The notes below the pieces were generated by a model. It saw only the letters and a program-made list of their open reading frames with translations. It had not been told where the DNA came from and searched no databases. A stretch of 64,000 bases of DNA, from the NCBI GenBank assembly GCA_963556145.1, contig OY744467.1, forward strand, positions 6,200,001 to 6,264,000, read 5' to 3'. Each line of letters opens with the position of its first letter. The first letter of the stretch is position 1. The DNA is from Hygrocybe punicea (taxonomy: Eukaryota; Basidiomycota; Agaricomycetes; Agaricales; Hygrophoraceae). Both the position numbers and the translations under genes were made by a program. Positions 10,794 through 21,341 of this stretch are shown piece by piece.

Positions 10794-12498
10794 CTGATCA
10801 GGCACAACCACAGGTTCTACCACAAGTAGGGCACTTGACAGTTGGTGCACAGTTTGGATCAAAAAAGTCCTCTTGCCTCTCTGTGGGATCATCATTTGAT
10901 GAGATGAGGTACTTGACAATTGTCAAGTGTGTGAAATCAGTACTCCATCCACCCCATTCACAGATGCGACATATTGGCCACCTGCGTTCTGATGAGAGGT
11001 ATTGACATCCACCATTCCATAGGGATAAGGGTCAACACCAATATCAAGTAGGTTGTTCCTGAACAATTCTAGGAACTGTTCTGAGGTCTGTTCATCCAGA
11101 ATTTGAGCAGTTAAACATGACTATTACAGTGAATATTGCATACCATTGGAGTGTTTGTATCTGAAATGCGATCACCTGAAGCCATCTTTTGAAAGAGATA
11201 ACCTTTGTTGATCCTGGATACTTTCAACCACTCTGTAAGGGCATGAACAGGGCAAAGATGTGCTTCTGCTTCAGATAATGCATGCAGAACAAATGGTTGA
11301 ATTTCTGAAATGTAGCAGGGGTAAGCAAAATGACATTCTTATCCACAAACATAACTGTACCTCCAAATTGGTCAGTCTTGCGAAAAGGTAAAGTGAGCTT
11401 ATAACATGTTGCAGGGAGGATCTCAATGTCATGTGCCTGGATCTTCAGCACTTCATCAACACACAATAATCATAGAAATGCAACTGTGTAGGCAGCTTGT
11501 AATAAACGGCGGGTTCGTCCACCGCCTCATTCATGAATACTAGAAGGGTTTTGTTTCTGGGAGTGAGAGCCTGCATAATTCTTGATAGCCCAGATATTGC
11601 TTTGGTGATTGAAAACATATAATTTCTTGAGCATTGCCTGAAAGAAAGCAAATAAATCAGTGCTTGAATTATCCCAGAGAAAATCCAACTCACTGATGTG
11701 ACAGCACATGCACTCATGGATGTCTCTCCTGCTTGAACCTTAGTTGTGTAATTCAACACTTGTATACCAACATAAATAATTATCTTGACTCACCTTTCTT
11801 CTTCGCAGGCCTACTACATTGGACACAGATGGGTTTCCAACCATTCTGCCAGAACTTCCACTTTCATGCCATGACATTGTTCCAAGCCCATGAAGACGAC
11901 CAAAAACATATGTCATAGCTGCATGCATTTTCTGAGCATATGAATATGTGTTGCGTTCATCTGTGGCTGGCCTTCTTGATCCATCAAGGAGAATCTCATC
12001 ACACCTAGATATAAGAAATACAGGCACATGATCAGTATGCACAATTAATCTTATTTAATTGCATCTCACTGGTTCATAATCCAGGATGCAATGAACCATG
12101 GAGCATCTTGGCTTGGTTGTGAGGAGAAAAATGACTCATCCTCCTTGAAAAAGCCATTGAAACTTTCACATTGTTTCATAAGCCTGTACCATTATATAGC
12201 CTGCTCAGCCCACTGAAACAAAAGAACAATCATGTAATTGGATCCTCCCACCTCTGATACTCGCTATCAGTCTTCTCCATCACACCTTTAGAAGCTTGGA
12301 GGAGGGCATCCCACATATCTGACATGTGGGTGTCACCATCTTCATCTGCAAGAGTGGTGTCAAGCTGGGTCTCTTGTTCCCCTTCCAAGTCATCAGTGAT
12401 TTCCAGTTCTTCTGGTCTATCTTGTGCATTTGGAGGATTGAGAGCCTAGTAGACTCCAGGAAACTTTGATCTTGAAAGCATAGACTGGTGAGAGACAA
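10794..12498 (-). pseudogene. Crypton-like tyrosine recombinase, degenerate
   Basis: Minus-strand exons of an agaricomycete tyrosine-recombinase-like protein. Readable blocks in order: an acidic N-terminal stretch (about 12280-12460); YAQKMHAAMTYVFGRLHGLG with GRMVGNPSVS and LRRRKV (about 11790-11980); FDEVLKIQ-type block read as VDEVLKIQAHDIEIL and LPFRKTDQFGG (about 11360-11466); SEQFLELFRNNLLDIGVDPYPYG (about 11030-11095); then ICRICEWGGWSTDFTHLTIVKYL (about 10910-10985) and a CPTCGRTCGCA tail (about 10794-10830). These enzymes cut and rejoin DNA at specific sites. Between YPYG and GGCQYL the reading frame changes and the expected HxxR catalytic box is not readable, so this copy should be inactive. 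The introns are typical of the family. Confidence is high for the family and moderate for the exact borders. Confidence 0.65.
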
Positions 12499-12589
12499 AG
12501 AACAAGTTTGTCACAGTCACATGTTACCACAACCCTTGACCCTTGACCGCAGCAAATGTTTATTGTATTATTATGAGTTACAATACAGG

Positions 12590-12850
12590 AAGAGTCGTGT
12601 GAGCTTGTGGATTCAATAACGAGCGCGAATCATCCTTTGTCACCGTATATGGTTTGTTATGGGGATCTGAGCTGCCGACAGTGTCAGAACCACACTGGTA
12701 TTTATGTCCACCTCACCTTTGAGTGATATGATCAGCCAACTCCACCTGCCCTGTGATACCATCGCCTATCTGCTCATGTTGCACCAAATTGGGGACCTTG
12801 AAATGGATAGCTTCCAGATAACATAAAGCTGTCTGTAGGACGACATTCAG
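12590..12850. repeat. Left copy of a ~260-bp direct duplication flanking E1
   Basis: This stretch is repeated at 14395-14660 with roughly 75-80% identity by eye. Shared blocks include CGAATCATCCTTT, GGTCTGAGCTGCC/GGATCTGAGCTGCC, GATACCATCGCC and CCAAATTGGGGACCTTG followed by TAACATAAAGCTGTCTG. On the minus strand both copies encode PTDSFML then GSYPFQGPQFG, so they may be duplicated exons of a lost gene. Confidence 0.6.
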
Positions 12851-12985
12851 TGTTGATGTGGAGGCCACCGGCAATGGTAGTGGTGTTTTTCCAACCCAAA
12901 GCTGCCACTGGAGAGCATTGCCTGGGGCCCACTCGCATCGTCCAATTTTGCGGGGAGGAAGACCGGACAGTTTCGCTCATGCTCA

Positions 12986-12993
12986 ATTTGAAT
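12986..12993. repeat. Target-site duplication of E1, left (ATTTGAAT)
   Basis: Identical 8-mer at 14261-14268 on the other side of E1. Confidence 0.85.
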
Positions 12994-13319
12994 TAGTGTT
13001 GCCATAGTCCAGTTTGGAACCAATCTGAACCCAGTTCAAACCCAGTTCAAACCCCGAAGTGAACCCTAAGTTCAGTCTAAAGTTCAGCCAAGTGCTGAAC
13101 TGGACTGCAGGTTCAGTTTGCAGTTCCGGCGAGGCACAGACTTTCAAACCGGATTCAAACACAGTTCAAACTGCGAACCGTAATGTCTATATACCTATAT
13201 AGATACTCATTTAGATACTCATTTTTTGTATGAAGCCACATGAACTGGGGTCATGTGACCTTACAATTCACGTGAATTCGACTCAACAACAACAGCAATG
13301 AACAACAACAGCAAGACAG

Positions 13320-13368
13320 GTAAGTAATTAGTTTATTTCTTACTTTACTGACATTTTCTTACACAAAG
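13320..13368 (+). other. E1 intron 1 (49 bp, spliceosomal type)
   Basis: GTAAGT donor, branch-like TTACTGAC, AAAG acceptor. About 80% identical to E4 intron 1 at 42420-42466, although the surrounding exons are far less alike. Confidence 0.6.
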
Positions 13369-13484
13369 AAGCCCCTCACGGCCCATGCCCACACCCACAC
13401 CCACGCCTGGCCATGCCCATGCCCATGCCAAAACCATGCCAACGCCCACAACGGGAACCACGGACAATAGCGACAAAAGGATGC

Positions 13485-13512
13485 AGTGAGGAGTGGTGCG
13501 GCCACCCCCACT
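13485..13512 (+). other. E1 splice-donor hairpin
   Basis: AGTGAGGAGTGG and CCACCCCCACT can pair around a TGCGG-type loop. It sits 6 bases before the intron 2 donor. The same structure precedes a donor in E3, E4 and E6. Confidence 0.6.
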
Positions 13513-13518
13513 GATAAG

Positions 13519-13569
13519 GTATGTCATCTTTATTATATTTCATTGTTTATCTATACTTACCCCCCACAG
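13519..13569 (+). other. E1 intron 2 (51 bp)
   Basis: Donor GTATGT, pyrimidine/AT-rich middle, acceptor CCCCCCACAG. Corresponds in position to E4 intron 2. Confidence 0.55.
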
Positions 13570-13776
13570 CTCCATGATGCCCATGAGCGTGGACATGGCA
13601 GCAGCCGCATGGCAACCCCAACAGCAGTGGCAGCAGCCACAGCTGCAACAAAAATGGTGGCACCAACAACGGCAGCACCAACGGCAGCAGCAGCAGCAGC
13701 ATTGACAGCAGCAGCAGCAGCAGCGTCAACAGCAGCAGCAGCAGCAGTGTCGACAGCAGCAGCAGCAGCAGCATTG

Positions 13777-13813
<37 letters not shown>

Positions 13814-14028
13814 CAAATGGCGACAACAACAGCAGCAGCGCCAACAGCAGCAGTAGCAGCAGCAACAGCAACAGCAGCAGCAGCAGCAATGGTGACAGCA
13901 GCAGCAGCAGTGACAGTGGCAATGGCAGCAGTAGCAACAACAGCGCTGGCAGCGATGCAGCACCAACACAGCAACAGCAGCGACACAGCAAAACAAAGGT
14001 CCCCCCTTCCTCCCCACCCCTCCCAACT

Positions 14029-14079
14029 CCTTGCAACCCCAGGCCCACATCAATTGACATGGTGCTGTGGCTTGCGAGG
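14029..14079. repeat. CAATTG-centred palindrome, copy P1 (in E1)
   Basis: Imperfect palindrome with outer arms CCTTGCAA and TTGCGAGG and centre CAATTG at 14051-14056. Same layout as the other copies P2-P8. Confidence 0.75.
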
Positions 14080-14260
14080 AAATTTGAGGGTGGAGGAGGA
14101 CAGTTCACAGTCCAAACTGTATCCAGATGCAGACCGAACTGCATGGAATGGTCCCACGCGGTCCTGGTTCCAGTTCAGCAGAAGGGCTGAACTGAGGGTC
14201 CGGTTTTGAGTTCAGCCAAAAAGGCCAAAAACCAGACCAAACCGGACTTGGGCAACACTA

Positions 14261-16560
14261 ATTTGAATAGCACTTGACGTGCATAAATTTTGATGCAAGG
14301 GTGAGATAAGCTAAGAAGGCCAGCACAAAAGAGGTAAGGGTAATGGAGGGAGTGGTGGTAGTGGTGGACTACGCACTTTAGGTCACCTGGAAGAGTCTTG
14401 CAAGGTCGGGTGAGTTTGTAGATTCGTCGACAAGCGTGAATCATCCTTTTCTGCCACATATGGTTCATCATGGGGGTCTGAGCTGGGGGTCTGAGCTGCC
14501 AACAGCATCAAGAAACATGTCAACCTCACCCTGAGCAATACGATCAGCCCACTGAAGCTCTCCCTTGATACCATCGCCCATCTGCTTGCGTCAGACCAAA
14601 TTGGGGACCTTGGAATGGATAGCTTCCAGGTAACATAAAGCTGTCTGTAGGGTGCTTCCAGATGTGTGTGAGCGCTGGAGCACCTTGTGCACAAAGCCCT
14701 TGATCGGGACCAGATTACTGCAAGATTGGTTGCTTGATGCACTCTGGTCGCTGTTTGGTCAACTGGATAGGGATGTGGTGGGGGAGGTGAGAGATGGAGG
14801 TGAGACAGGAGAGCACTGTGTCAGTGGAGAGATCGGAGAAGGGAGTTGAGTATTTTGTGGGTGACAGAAACCATATGGGCAATACTGCATCGCCGGCCAA
14901 GGTGATGGTCTCCAAATCCTGGGATGACAGTAAGAAGACATTTGGGATATCTTGGGCAGGCCATATTTCGCATAGTGATTTGACTGTTTGATCTGCAACA
15001 TTGCCATTGAAATTAGCAAATTGCGTTGGGGCGGATATTTCGTGGATTGCAGAAATTGGACAAGAAAAGAAAAGAAAACTCACCAACCAATCCGAGGACA
15101 TTTATTCTTTTGAGAGTTGTGGAGTTGACTACATTTTGGTGTGGAAGAAAGAAGAACTTGCATTGGGGGATCAATTTCACATAGAGATGTGGTAGAGAGG
15201 GGTGAGGAGGAGGCAGAAGATGCTGGGGTATTCAAGTAAGACACCAGAAGCAACTGAGAGGGGAGAGGAAGGCAGAGTAGGGTGATTGCGAGGGGAGAGA
15301 TCGAGGGAGAGGGAGACGGATGAGACATACGGCAGAGGTAGAAGAACTCGGATGGCTGCAGGAAGGGTGGTCAATTTGGGACATCTTGTGGCTCGACTGG
15401 ATCGTTGTTTTTTCACCCTGCGGGGCCTGCGCTCAAGTTTTTGCTGGGAATTTTCATGAGTTCAACAAGGGATTTCGCTGGGGACAAGACACTCACAAGA
15501 CAGTCCTGGCAGCTCTCAGAACAATTGGTTGCCTAAATTGATCAAATTCGAAGCATGTTAGCGTTGTCAGGGATCCTCAGAATTCTCACCGCTCACTCCC
15601 GATTGTCATGCCGTTGTCCCAAGTTCCTGCTCTCTCTCTCTCTCTCTCTCTCTCTCCCCTCCTTCTCACACAGAAATTTTCAGCTCCAACCACCTCCTGT
15701 TGAGGTGGACAGGATCAAATAATGGTCAGGGGTGACTCTGAAGGCCATGACAGGTGAGTTTGTGTACCTTTCCCAATTAGAAGCCCTGTCATGGTGCAGG
15801 ACTTTGTTTGGCTGCTCTGAGTGTACACCCCCAAGGCGTGGGCCAGTGGGCCAGTCCTTTTTTTCCAGTCTCGCTCCCCCAGCTTGGTTTTGGGGGGGGA
15901 AGGAGAGTTTTTGTTATCCTGACTCGTGTTGTTGTTGAGTTGGTGCCTGTGTTGGGGCCTGTGCATGTGCGTTTAATGTGGGGGAGATCAACGAGATCCA
16001 CGATTGTAGGGTGTCTGGGGTCTCTGGTCGAGTTCGAGCCCTGACACTGGGTGCATAACCAAATATTATGCACAAAGATATTGAAATAATATTGATATAT
16101 TACTCTAAATAATATCATCATAACTGTCTGTCAAATATTGTGGGGACATTTAGAGTGTCTTCAATAATAATATGGGCGAAAAGAAGGTGAAAATACTTGA
16201 ATGACATTTGAAATAACAATCAAGATATCTTTTACATACAATTACAATAATATTTCAATAGTGCAATGAAGAATATTTTAAATTGGGCAGATGTGTGTGG
16301 AAGGGTGACATATGTGCAATTGACAAGAATTGAGACGTGATGTTTTTAAATGTTTTTATTATGATATGACATGGAAGATGTGATATATATTTACAGTATT
16401 GTGCACAAAAATGTTTATCATATTTGTTGGCAAAATATTTTAATTAAATGAAATGGATAGGACAGTGATCGGAAGAGTAGGCTAAATATGAGATGAGTCA
16501 AATGGAAGTATGCATATTAGGCAAGGGAAAATGTTAGAGAAGGCAACATCACAGAAGTGA
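14261..16560. other. Gene-poor stretch with right duplication copy and a CT microsatellite
   Basis: 14395-14660 is the right copy of the duplication listed at 12590. 15631-15653 is a (CT)n run. 14790-15320 has open frames on both strands but none with a domain I recognise or a convincing exon pattern. 16020-16040 contains a word resembling a tRNA B box, without a supporting A box or cloverleaf. 16050-16500 is AT-rich and featureless. Confidence 0.35.
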
Positions 16561-16599
16561 TCAACAGGTGGGAAAATATGAAAGACGCTGAAGAGGGAT

Positions 16600-17151
16600 A
16601 TAAGATGTCACGGAAGCAAGAGAGACATGTGGGAGATGACAAATATACACAAAAGACATGTGGGAGGTGCTGAAGATATATTTTGCAAGATGTATGAAGG
16701 ATGCAAAAGATGCATGAAATATGTGTGGAAGTCGCTAAAAATGTATGAAAGATGCCTGGAAGATGGAAGAAAAGCATGAGATATGCATGCGAGTTGCCAA
16801 AAGATGTACAAAAGATGCAAAAGATGCATGAACGATGTGCAGGAGGTGCCAAAGATGTACGAAAGATGCAAAAGATGAATGAAAGATGCGCGTGATGTGC
16901 CAAAGATCTACGAAAGATGCAAAAGATGCATGAAAAATGCACCAAAAATGCAAAAGATGCATGAAAGATGCGCGGGACGTGCCAAAGATGTACGAAAGAT
17001 GCAAAAGATGCATGAAAGATGCGTGGGAGGTGCCAAAGACGTATGAAAGATGCAACAGATGCATGAAAGATGCGCAAAAGATGCAAAAGATGCATGAAAG
17101 ATGCGTGGGACGTGCCAAAGATGTATGAAAGATGCAAAAGATGACTGAAAG
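16600..17151. repeat. 51-bp minisatellite, left block
   Basis: Tandem units of about 51 bases built from AAAGATGCATGAAAGATGCG and GTGCCAAAGATGTACG words, diverging towards the left end. Because 51 is a multiple of 3 and the unit lacks stops on the minus strand, every minus frame stays open (a 17-residue period such as SFMHLLHLSYIFGTS). These frames are taken as by-products. The array continues at 18508 on the far side of E2. Confidence 0.8.
17144..17151. repeat. Target-site duplication of E2 (ACTGAAAG)
   Basis: Identical 8-mer at 18500-18507. Confidence 0.85.
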
Positions 17152-18499
17152 TAGTGTTGCCATAGTTCGGTTCCGAACCTAGCCGAACCTGGTTCAAACC
17201 CCGAACCGAACCCAAGGTTCAGTCTAAGTTCAGCCAAGTGCTGAACCGGACCGCGGGTTCAGTTCCGGGTTTCAAGGCCCGCCGGATTTCCTGAACGGCT
17301 CCAAACCGCGTCCAAACTGCGAATGCAGCTATTTTTATGGTATTTATTTCATTTGTTTTTCGTATTTCTTGACTTACTATTTCGTGTTAAATGGTATCAT
17401 GTGACCGGCCGTGACCGTGTAGCTTTCACGCAACACAACATCAACACTCAACGCGAAGGCCAGTTTCAAGCTTTTCTTAACTTTACTAATGTCATTTGTG
17501 ACAGGGAACTCGACTGCGACCACATCGCGGCCACACCCATCTTGGCACAAGATGGATGCCAACGCCAACCCAATGCCAACGGACGCGCGACAGCTGCAAC
17601 ACCACCACCGCCACCACCACCACCACCAGCGGCGGCAACAGAAATGGGAACGGCTATGGCAACCAGGCAACGACGATGGCAACGGCCAGCAGCAGCAGCA
17701 ACAGCAGAAGCAGCAGCAGCAGCAATAGAAGCAGCAGCACTGGCAGCAACGGCAGCAGCAACAGAAGCAGCAGCGCCGGCAGCAACGGATGCGCGACAGC
17801 TGCAACACCACCACCACCACCACCACCACCACCACCAGCGGCGGCAACAACAATGGCAACGACAACCACGATGGCCAGCAGCAGCAGCAGCAGCAACGGC
17901 AATGGCAACAGCAGCGGCAGCAGCAACGGCCACAACAGCAGCGGCAGCAGTGGCAGCAGCAACGGCGACAGCAGCAGGAGCAGCGCCGGCAGCAGCAGCA
18001 ACGACAGCAGCAACGACGGCAGCAGTGATGGCAGCAGCAGCAACAGTGGCAACAGCGGCAACGGCGGCAACAGCAGCAATGCCACGGCAATGGCAGCAAC
18101 GCCACGGCAATGGCAGCAGCAGCAACAGCAGCAACAGCAGCAACGGCAGCAGCAGCAGCAGCAGCAGCAACAACGCCAACGGCCGCAGCAACAGCAGCAA
18201 CGCGACGGCAGCAGCAGCAGCAGCAGCACCGGACGGCTCCCCCGCAGCCCAACTACCTTGCGAAGTGTAGCGCCGTATCAATTGATACGTGCCTGCCATT
18301 CGCGAGGAGAACGGAGCTCACGGGGTGAGCCAACCTCGGTCTGGGTTCAGACGCGGTCTGAACCCAGACCGAACGCGGCGAGATGGTTCAGTGCCGTCCG
18401 GGTCCAGGTTTGGCCATGCACCAAACCGGACCCGAAGTTCAGTTTGCGATTCCGCCAAAAAGGCTCAGAACCGGACCGAACTGAACTTCGGCAACACTA
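17152..18499 (+). mobile_element. E2: hAT-like non-autonomous element (1348 bp) inside the minisatellite
   Basis: Begins TAGTGTTGCC, ends GGCAACACTA, flanked by ACTGAAAG on both sides. Subterminal GGTTC/GAACC words are like those of E1. The interior has CATGTGACC (about 17399), an intron acceptor-like end near 17504, about 650 bases of CAN/GCN trinucleotides, and palindrome P2 at 18256-18307. The insertion splits the 51-bp minisatellite, so it is younger than the array. Long frames on both strands are poly-Ala/Ser/Gln artefacts of the trinucleotides. Confidence 0.88.
18256..18307. repeat. CAATTG-centred palindrome, copy P2 (in E2)
   Basis: Outer arms CCTTGCGAA and TTCGCGAGG, inner GTATCAATTGATAC, centre 18279-18284. 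52 bp, symmetric about the centre. Confidence 0.8.
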
Positions 18500-18507
18500 A
18501 CTGAAAG

Positions 18508-18960
18508 ATGCGCGGGACATGCCAAAGATGTACGAAAGATGCAAAAGATGAATGAAAGATGCGCAGGACATGCCAAAGATGTACGAAAGATGCAAAAGAT
18601 GCATGAAAGATGCGCGGGATGTGTCAAAGATGTACGAAAGATGCAAAAGGTGAATTAAAGATGCTTGGGACGTGTCAAAGATGTACGAAAGATGCAAAAG
18701 ATGCATGAAAGATGTCGGAAATATGCAAAGGATGCATGACAGATGCGTTTGAGATCTTTGGCATCTTCCACTCATTTTTCATGCATGATCAATGGAAGAG
18801 GTGCATGCAAGCTGCATGGGCAACACCAAAGATGCACCACAGATGCAAAAGATGCACAGCAGATGCATGGGAGATGCCAAACATGTGCAAAAGATGTGTG
18901 TGCGAGATGCCAAAGATGTACATACAATGCCAAAGATGCATGAAAGATGGCATGCATGTT
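18508..18960. repeat. 51-bp minisatellite, right block
   Basis: Continuation of the array at 16600-17151 after the E2 insertion. Units become irregular beyond 18720. Confidence 0.75.
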
Positions 18961-19462
18961 GGACCTTGGGTACACCCTGGGGAGCCAAACAGAATAATTC
19001 TTTTTGAATAATCCATGAAATATTCAAACTTGCCATTGCATCAAAGCCACATCATTGTAGAAGCACACCCCATCATTCAAAAGGTTTGTATAGTGCTGGG
19101 AAGTAACTACATACATTGCTGGCCCCAGACCCAGATCAGACTAGGTTTCTCATAGAGTAATCTTTTGCTTTGCTTTGTCCCAACTGCACCTGCCTTCGAA
19201 ATCGTGCACTATCTAGGGCATCCCCACCCATAACTGGGGGCATCCCCCAAAATATCATCACCATAACAATGAAAAAGACTAAAAGTGTTCCATAAAACAT
19301 ACACTTTAACATGGATAACTGTTGCAATACTAACTGGATGTGTTGCCCAGGTATCAATTGCTTGTGTAAAAACGAGACAATCATGGATTATAAAATGACT
19401 AACATTATCACAAGCCAGAATAAATTTCACAGGGGCCTTCAAAAGTAAATATCAATTCACTA
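18961..19462. other. No gene recognised
   Basis: A minus-strand stretch at 19136-19442 could encode hydrophobic segments (FYGTLLVFFIVMVMIFWG), but frames do not join into a credible exon set. No repeat or RNA gene is seen. Confidence 0.3.
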
Positions 19463-20320
19463 GTGTGCAGAGGGACAATAAGATTTCCGCACTTGAAGAG
19501 GCACCAGTGACTCTTCAGCCAATGTTTGGGCCCTGGTCAGGCTCAGGGCTCCACAAGCATCCAGCTGTGGATTCTCTCCATCACCTTTATCTTCATCATG
19601 GGAGTCCGAGAGAAGTTTATTGTCAAAAAGCTATCACTATGTCAGCATTCTGCAAACTGGACATGGGGACACGTAGATGACAGACATTGCCACCGGGTGA
19701 AATACTTTGCATGATTTCCTTCAAAAATAAATATCAGATTGCGAGTGTAGTGCAAGACAGTCAGATTATACCTGTGCACAGAGGGACAATGGGCTTTCCG
19801 TTGCTTGAACAGCCACCGCTAACTCATCAGCCAACATGCAGCCCATGGTCTGGCTCGGGGCGCATGCATTCTGTGGATTTTCCTCATCGCCATTATCTTT
19901 GTCATGGAAGTCCAAGAGGAGTGTATCGTCCGAAATCTGTTGCTATATTAGTGATCTGTGGACATGAGACAGTGAGATATGGTGTGACAAACATTACCAC
20001 CCGAAATGCTTTCCATAAATTCCTCCGTGAGAGTCGTGCAAGAAAGAGTGTCAGATTGTACCTGTGCACAGAGGGATGATGGGCTTTCCAGTACTCGAAC
20101 AGGCGCCGATGACGCATCATCCAACGTTTGGACCGTGGTGGGGCTCGGGGCTCCATGAGGATTCTCTGGATTGTCTCCATCGCCTTTATCTCCGCCGTCA
20201 GTGTCTGAGAAGATTGTATCGTCTGAAGGCTATCAATATATTAGCAATGCGCAGACGCAGCGTGGTGATATATAGTGTGACAGACATTGCTATCGGCTGA
20301 GATCCTGTACATATATTCAC
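19463..20320 (-). repeat. Three degenerate tandem units of ~290 bp
   Basis: Units begin near 19463, 19775 and 20055. Each has GTGCA(C/G)AGAGGGA..., then a block near GGCTC(A/G)GGG, then TCTGTGGAT/TCTCTGGAT with CATC(A/G)CC(T/A)TTATCTT. Read on the minus strand, each unit offers an exon-like frame ending in variants of ESPSSLCTG, followed by a GTACAATCTGA word after CACAG. They may be duplicated exons of a minus-strand gene or a decayed tandem repeat. Confidence 0.55.
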
Positions 20321-20433
20321 CCTCACACGATTGGCGGTTCAAGCAAACTTCGGGAACCAGTGCTGTAAGCTGTCGGGAATGATAATGACGTATCCACTGC
20401 CGTTCACGACGGACATCTGTTGGTGCTCCATTC

Positions 20434-20806
20434 TTAAGACGCAGTATCAGGAATAGTGCAGAAGTTCAACTGACTGTCCATGAGCGTCCGCGTTGCGTCC
20501 AATTGTTCCTGAAAGTCTGCGAGAACAGCCTCCATGTGTACCTCACAGTCTGCCAGTCGATTATCCGTTGAAGTCTTTACAACAGGTAAGAATATTCACG
20601 CATATATATGTTATTGGTGTACATGCCTGCAGAAGTTGCATCGAGTGTATCTTCCTTTGGAAAGAATACAATTCATCCCGGACATCTTGCACCTCTTTTG
20701 TACTTTTGGCCCTGTCCTCTTCCAGCTGGTCTTGTACCTGAGTGAGGGTGGATTGGAAGCGGTCCACACATGTGCAGAAGTCGGTTAACAATTTCTCATG
20801 TTCCAT
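20434..20806 (-). CDS. Small coiled-coil protein, two exons (GC-AG intron)
   Basis: Minus-strand exon 20806-20627 begins MEHEKLLTDFCTCVDRFQ and contains heptad-like LTQVQDQLEED...VQDVRDELYSFQRKIHSMQLLQ. If the intron uses a GC donor (CAG|GCATGT) and the acceptor at 20575-20576, the frame continues in exon 20574-20434 with LADCEVHMEAVLADFQEQLD, giving about 106 residues and a TAA stop. A GT donor two bases on gives an immediate stop. No known domain. More upstream exons are possible, because an acceptor-like CAG lies just before the ATG. Confidence 0.5.
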
Positions 20807-21275
20807 TGGGAATCTGGAAATGCGTTGACTAGGTTATAGATGATCACGTTGCTACTCACATGTACTCACAGGAAACACTGGCGGGACAAAGGAAGTGAGC
20901 TGATTTAAATTTGGTTTGATTTTTCGTCCTTTAAATCGTCACATAGAAGAAGAGGTGTCGCTCAAATTCTCAGCTGCGGGTGCTTGTTGCATCCACTCGT
21001 CGGCTTCTTCGCTGCCTTCCATTTCCCACATAGGCATGTCCTAATGTTGGTGTTTTGTTGTAGTCGGTAAACCGTATCGGACTCGAGAGCTGGCGATAGA
21101 CGTGACTTACATAATCATACCGTCTGTCGTAGCACATAGCCAACTCTATCATGATAATTTCTCTAGTACTGGAAATTTAAACCTACTACGACGTACGCAT
21201 ATCCTCTTTCAGAGGTAATGTTACTGGCGCATTGGTCACAGCGCCGCTAAGGATCTCCTTTGTCGTGCGTCCTTT
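20807..21275. other. Intergenic, no gene seen
   Basis: Spacer between the minus-strand coiled-coil gene and the plus-strand gene starting at 21342, probably a shared upstream region. No motif is strong enough to name. Confidence 0.3.
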
Positions 21276-21341
21276 GTGATTTTTTTATATGTATACCACA
21301 CTTGCCGGTGCGTTTTGCATCATACGCCCCCATTTCTCACT

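Larger units (their letters stand above)
12994..14260 (+). mobile_element. E1: hAT-like non-autonomous element (1267 bp)
   Basis: Begins TAGTGTTGCC and ends GGCAACACTA, a perfect 10-bp terminal inverted repeat, flanked by the 8-bp direct repeat ATTTGAAT. An 8-bp target duplication and TAG...CTA ends fit the hAT superfamily. Next to each end lie alternating GGTTC/GAACC words. The interior holds two intron-like segments (13320-13368, 13519-13569), a hairpin before the second donor (13485-13512), about 320 bases of CAG/CAA/GCA repeats (13660-13985) and a 51-bp palindrome (14029-14079). No transposase is encoded. The long open frames across 13486-14209 on both strands are poly-Ser, poly-Ala or poly-Cys translations of the trinucleotide repeats and are not believed. 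Confidence 0.88.

Noticed and set aside
13486..14209. Long open frames of poly-Ala, poly-Ser, poly-Gln and poly-Cys on both strands in E1
   Set aside because: They are translations of CAG/CAA/GCA repeats, open in several frames at once, with no conserved flanking protein.
15940..16060. Possible tRNA or tRNA-derived SINE (B-box-like word near 16022-16038)
   Set aside because: No A box at proper distance, no cloverleaf, no CCA-type end or poly-A tail.
16600..17151. CRISPR-like array
   Set aside because: Tandem repeats without unique spacers, in a eukaryotic setting.
16517..17237. Minus-strand hydrophobic 17-residue repeat protein of up to 232 codons
   Set aside because: The 51-bp minisatellite unit lacks stops in all minus frames, so openness is not evidence of coding.
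17323..18500. Frames of about 300 codons on both strands in E2
   Set aside because: Same artefact: trinucleotide repeats keep all frames open. Element ends and 8-bp duplication explain the region.
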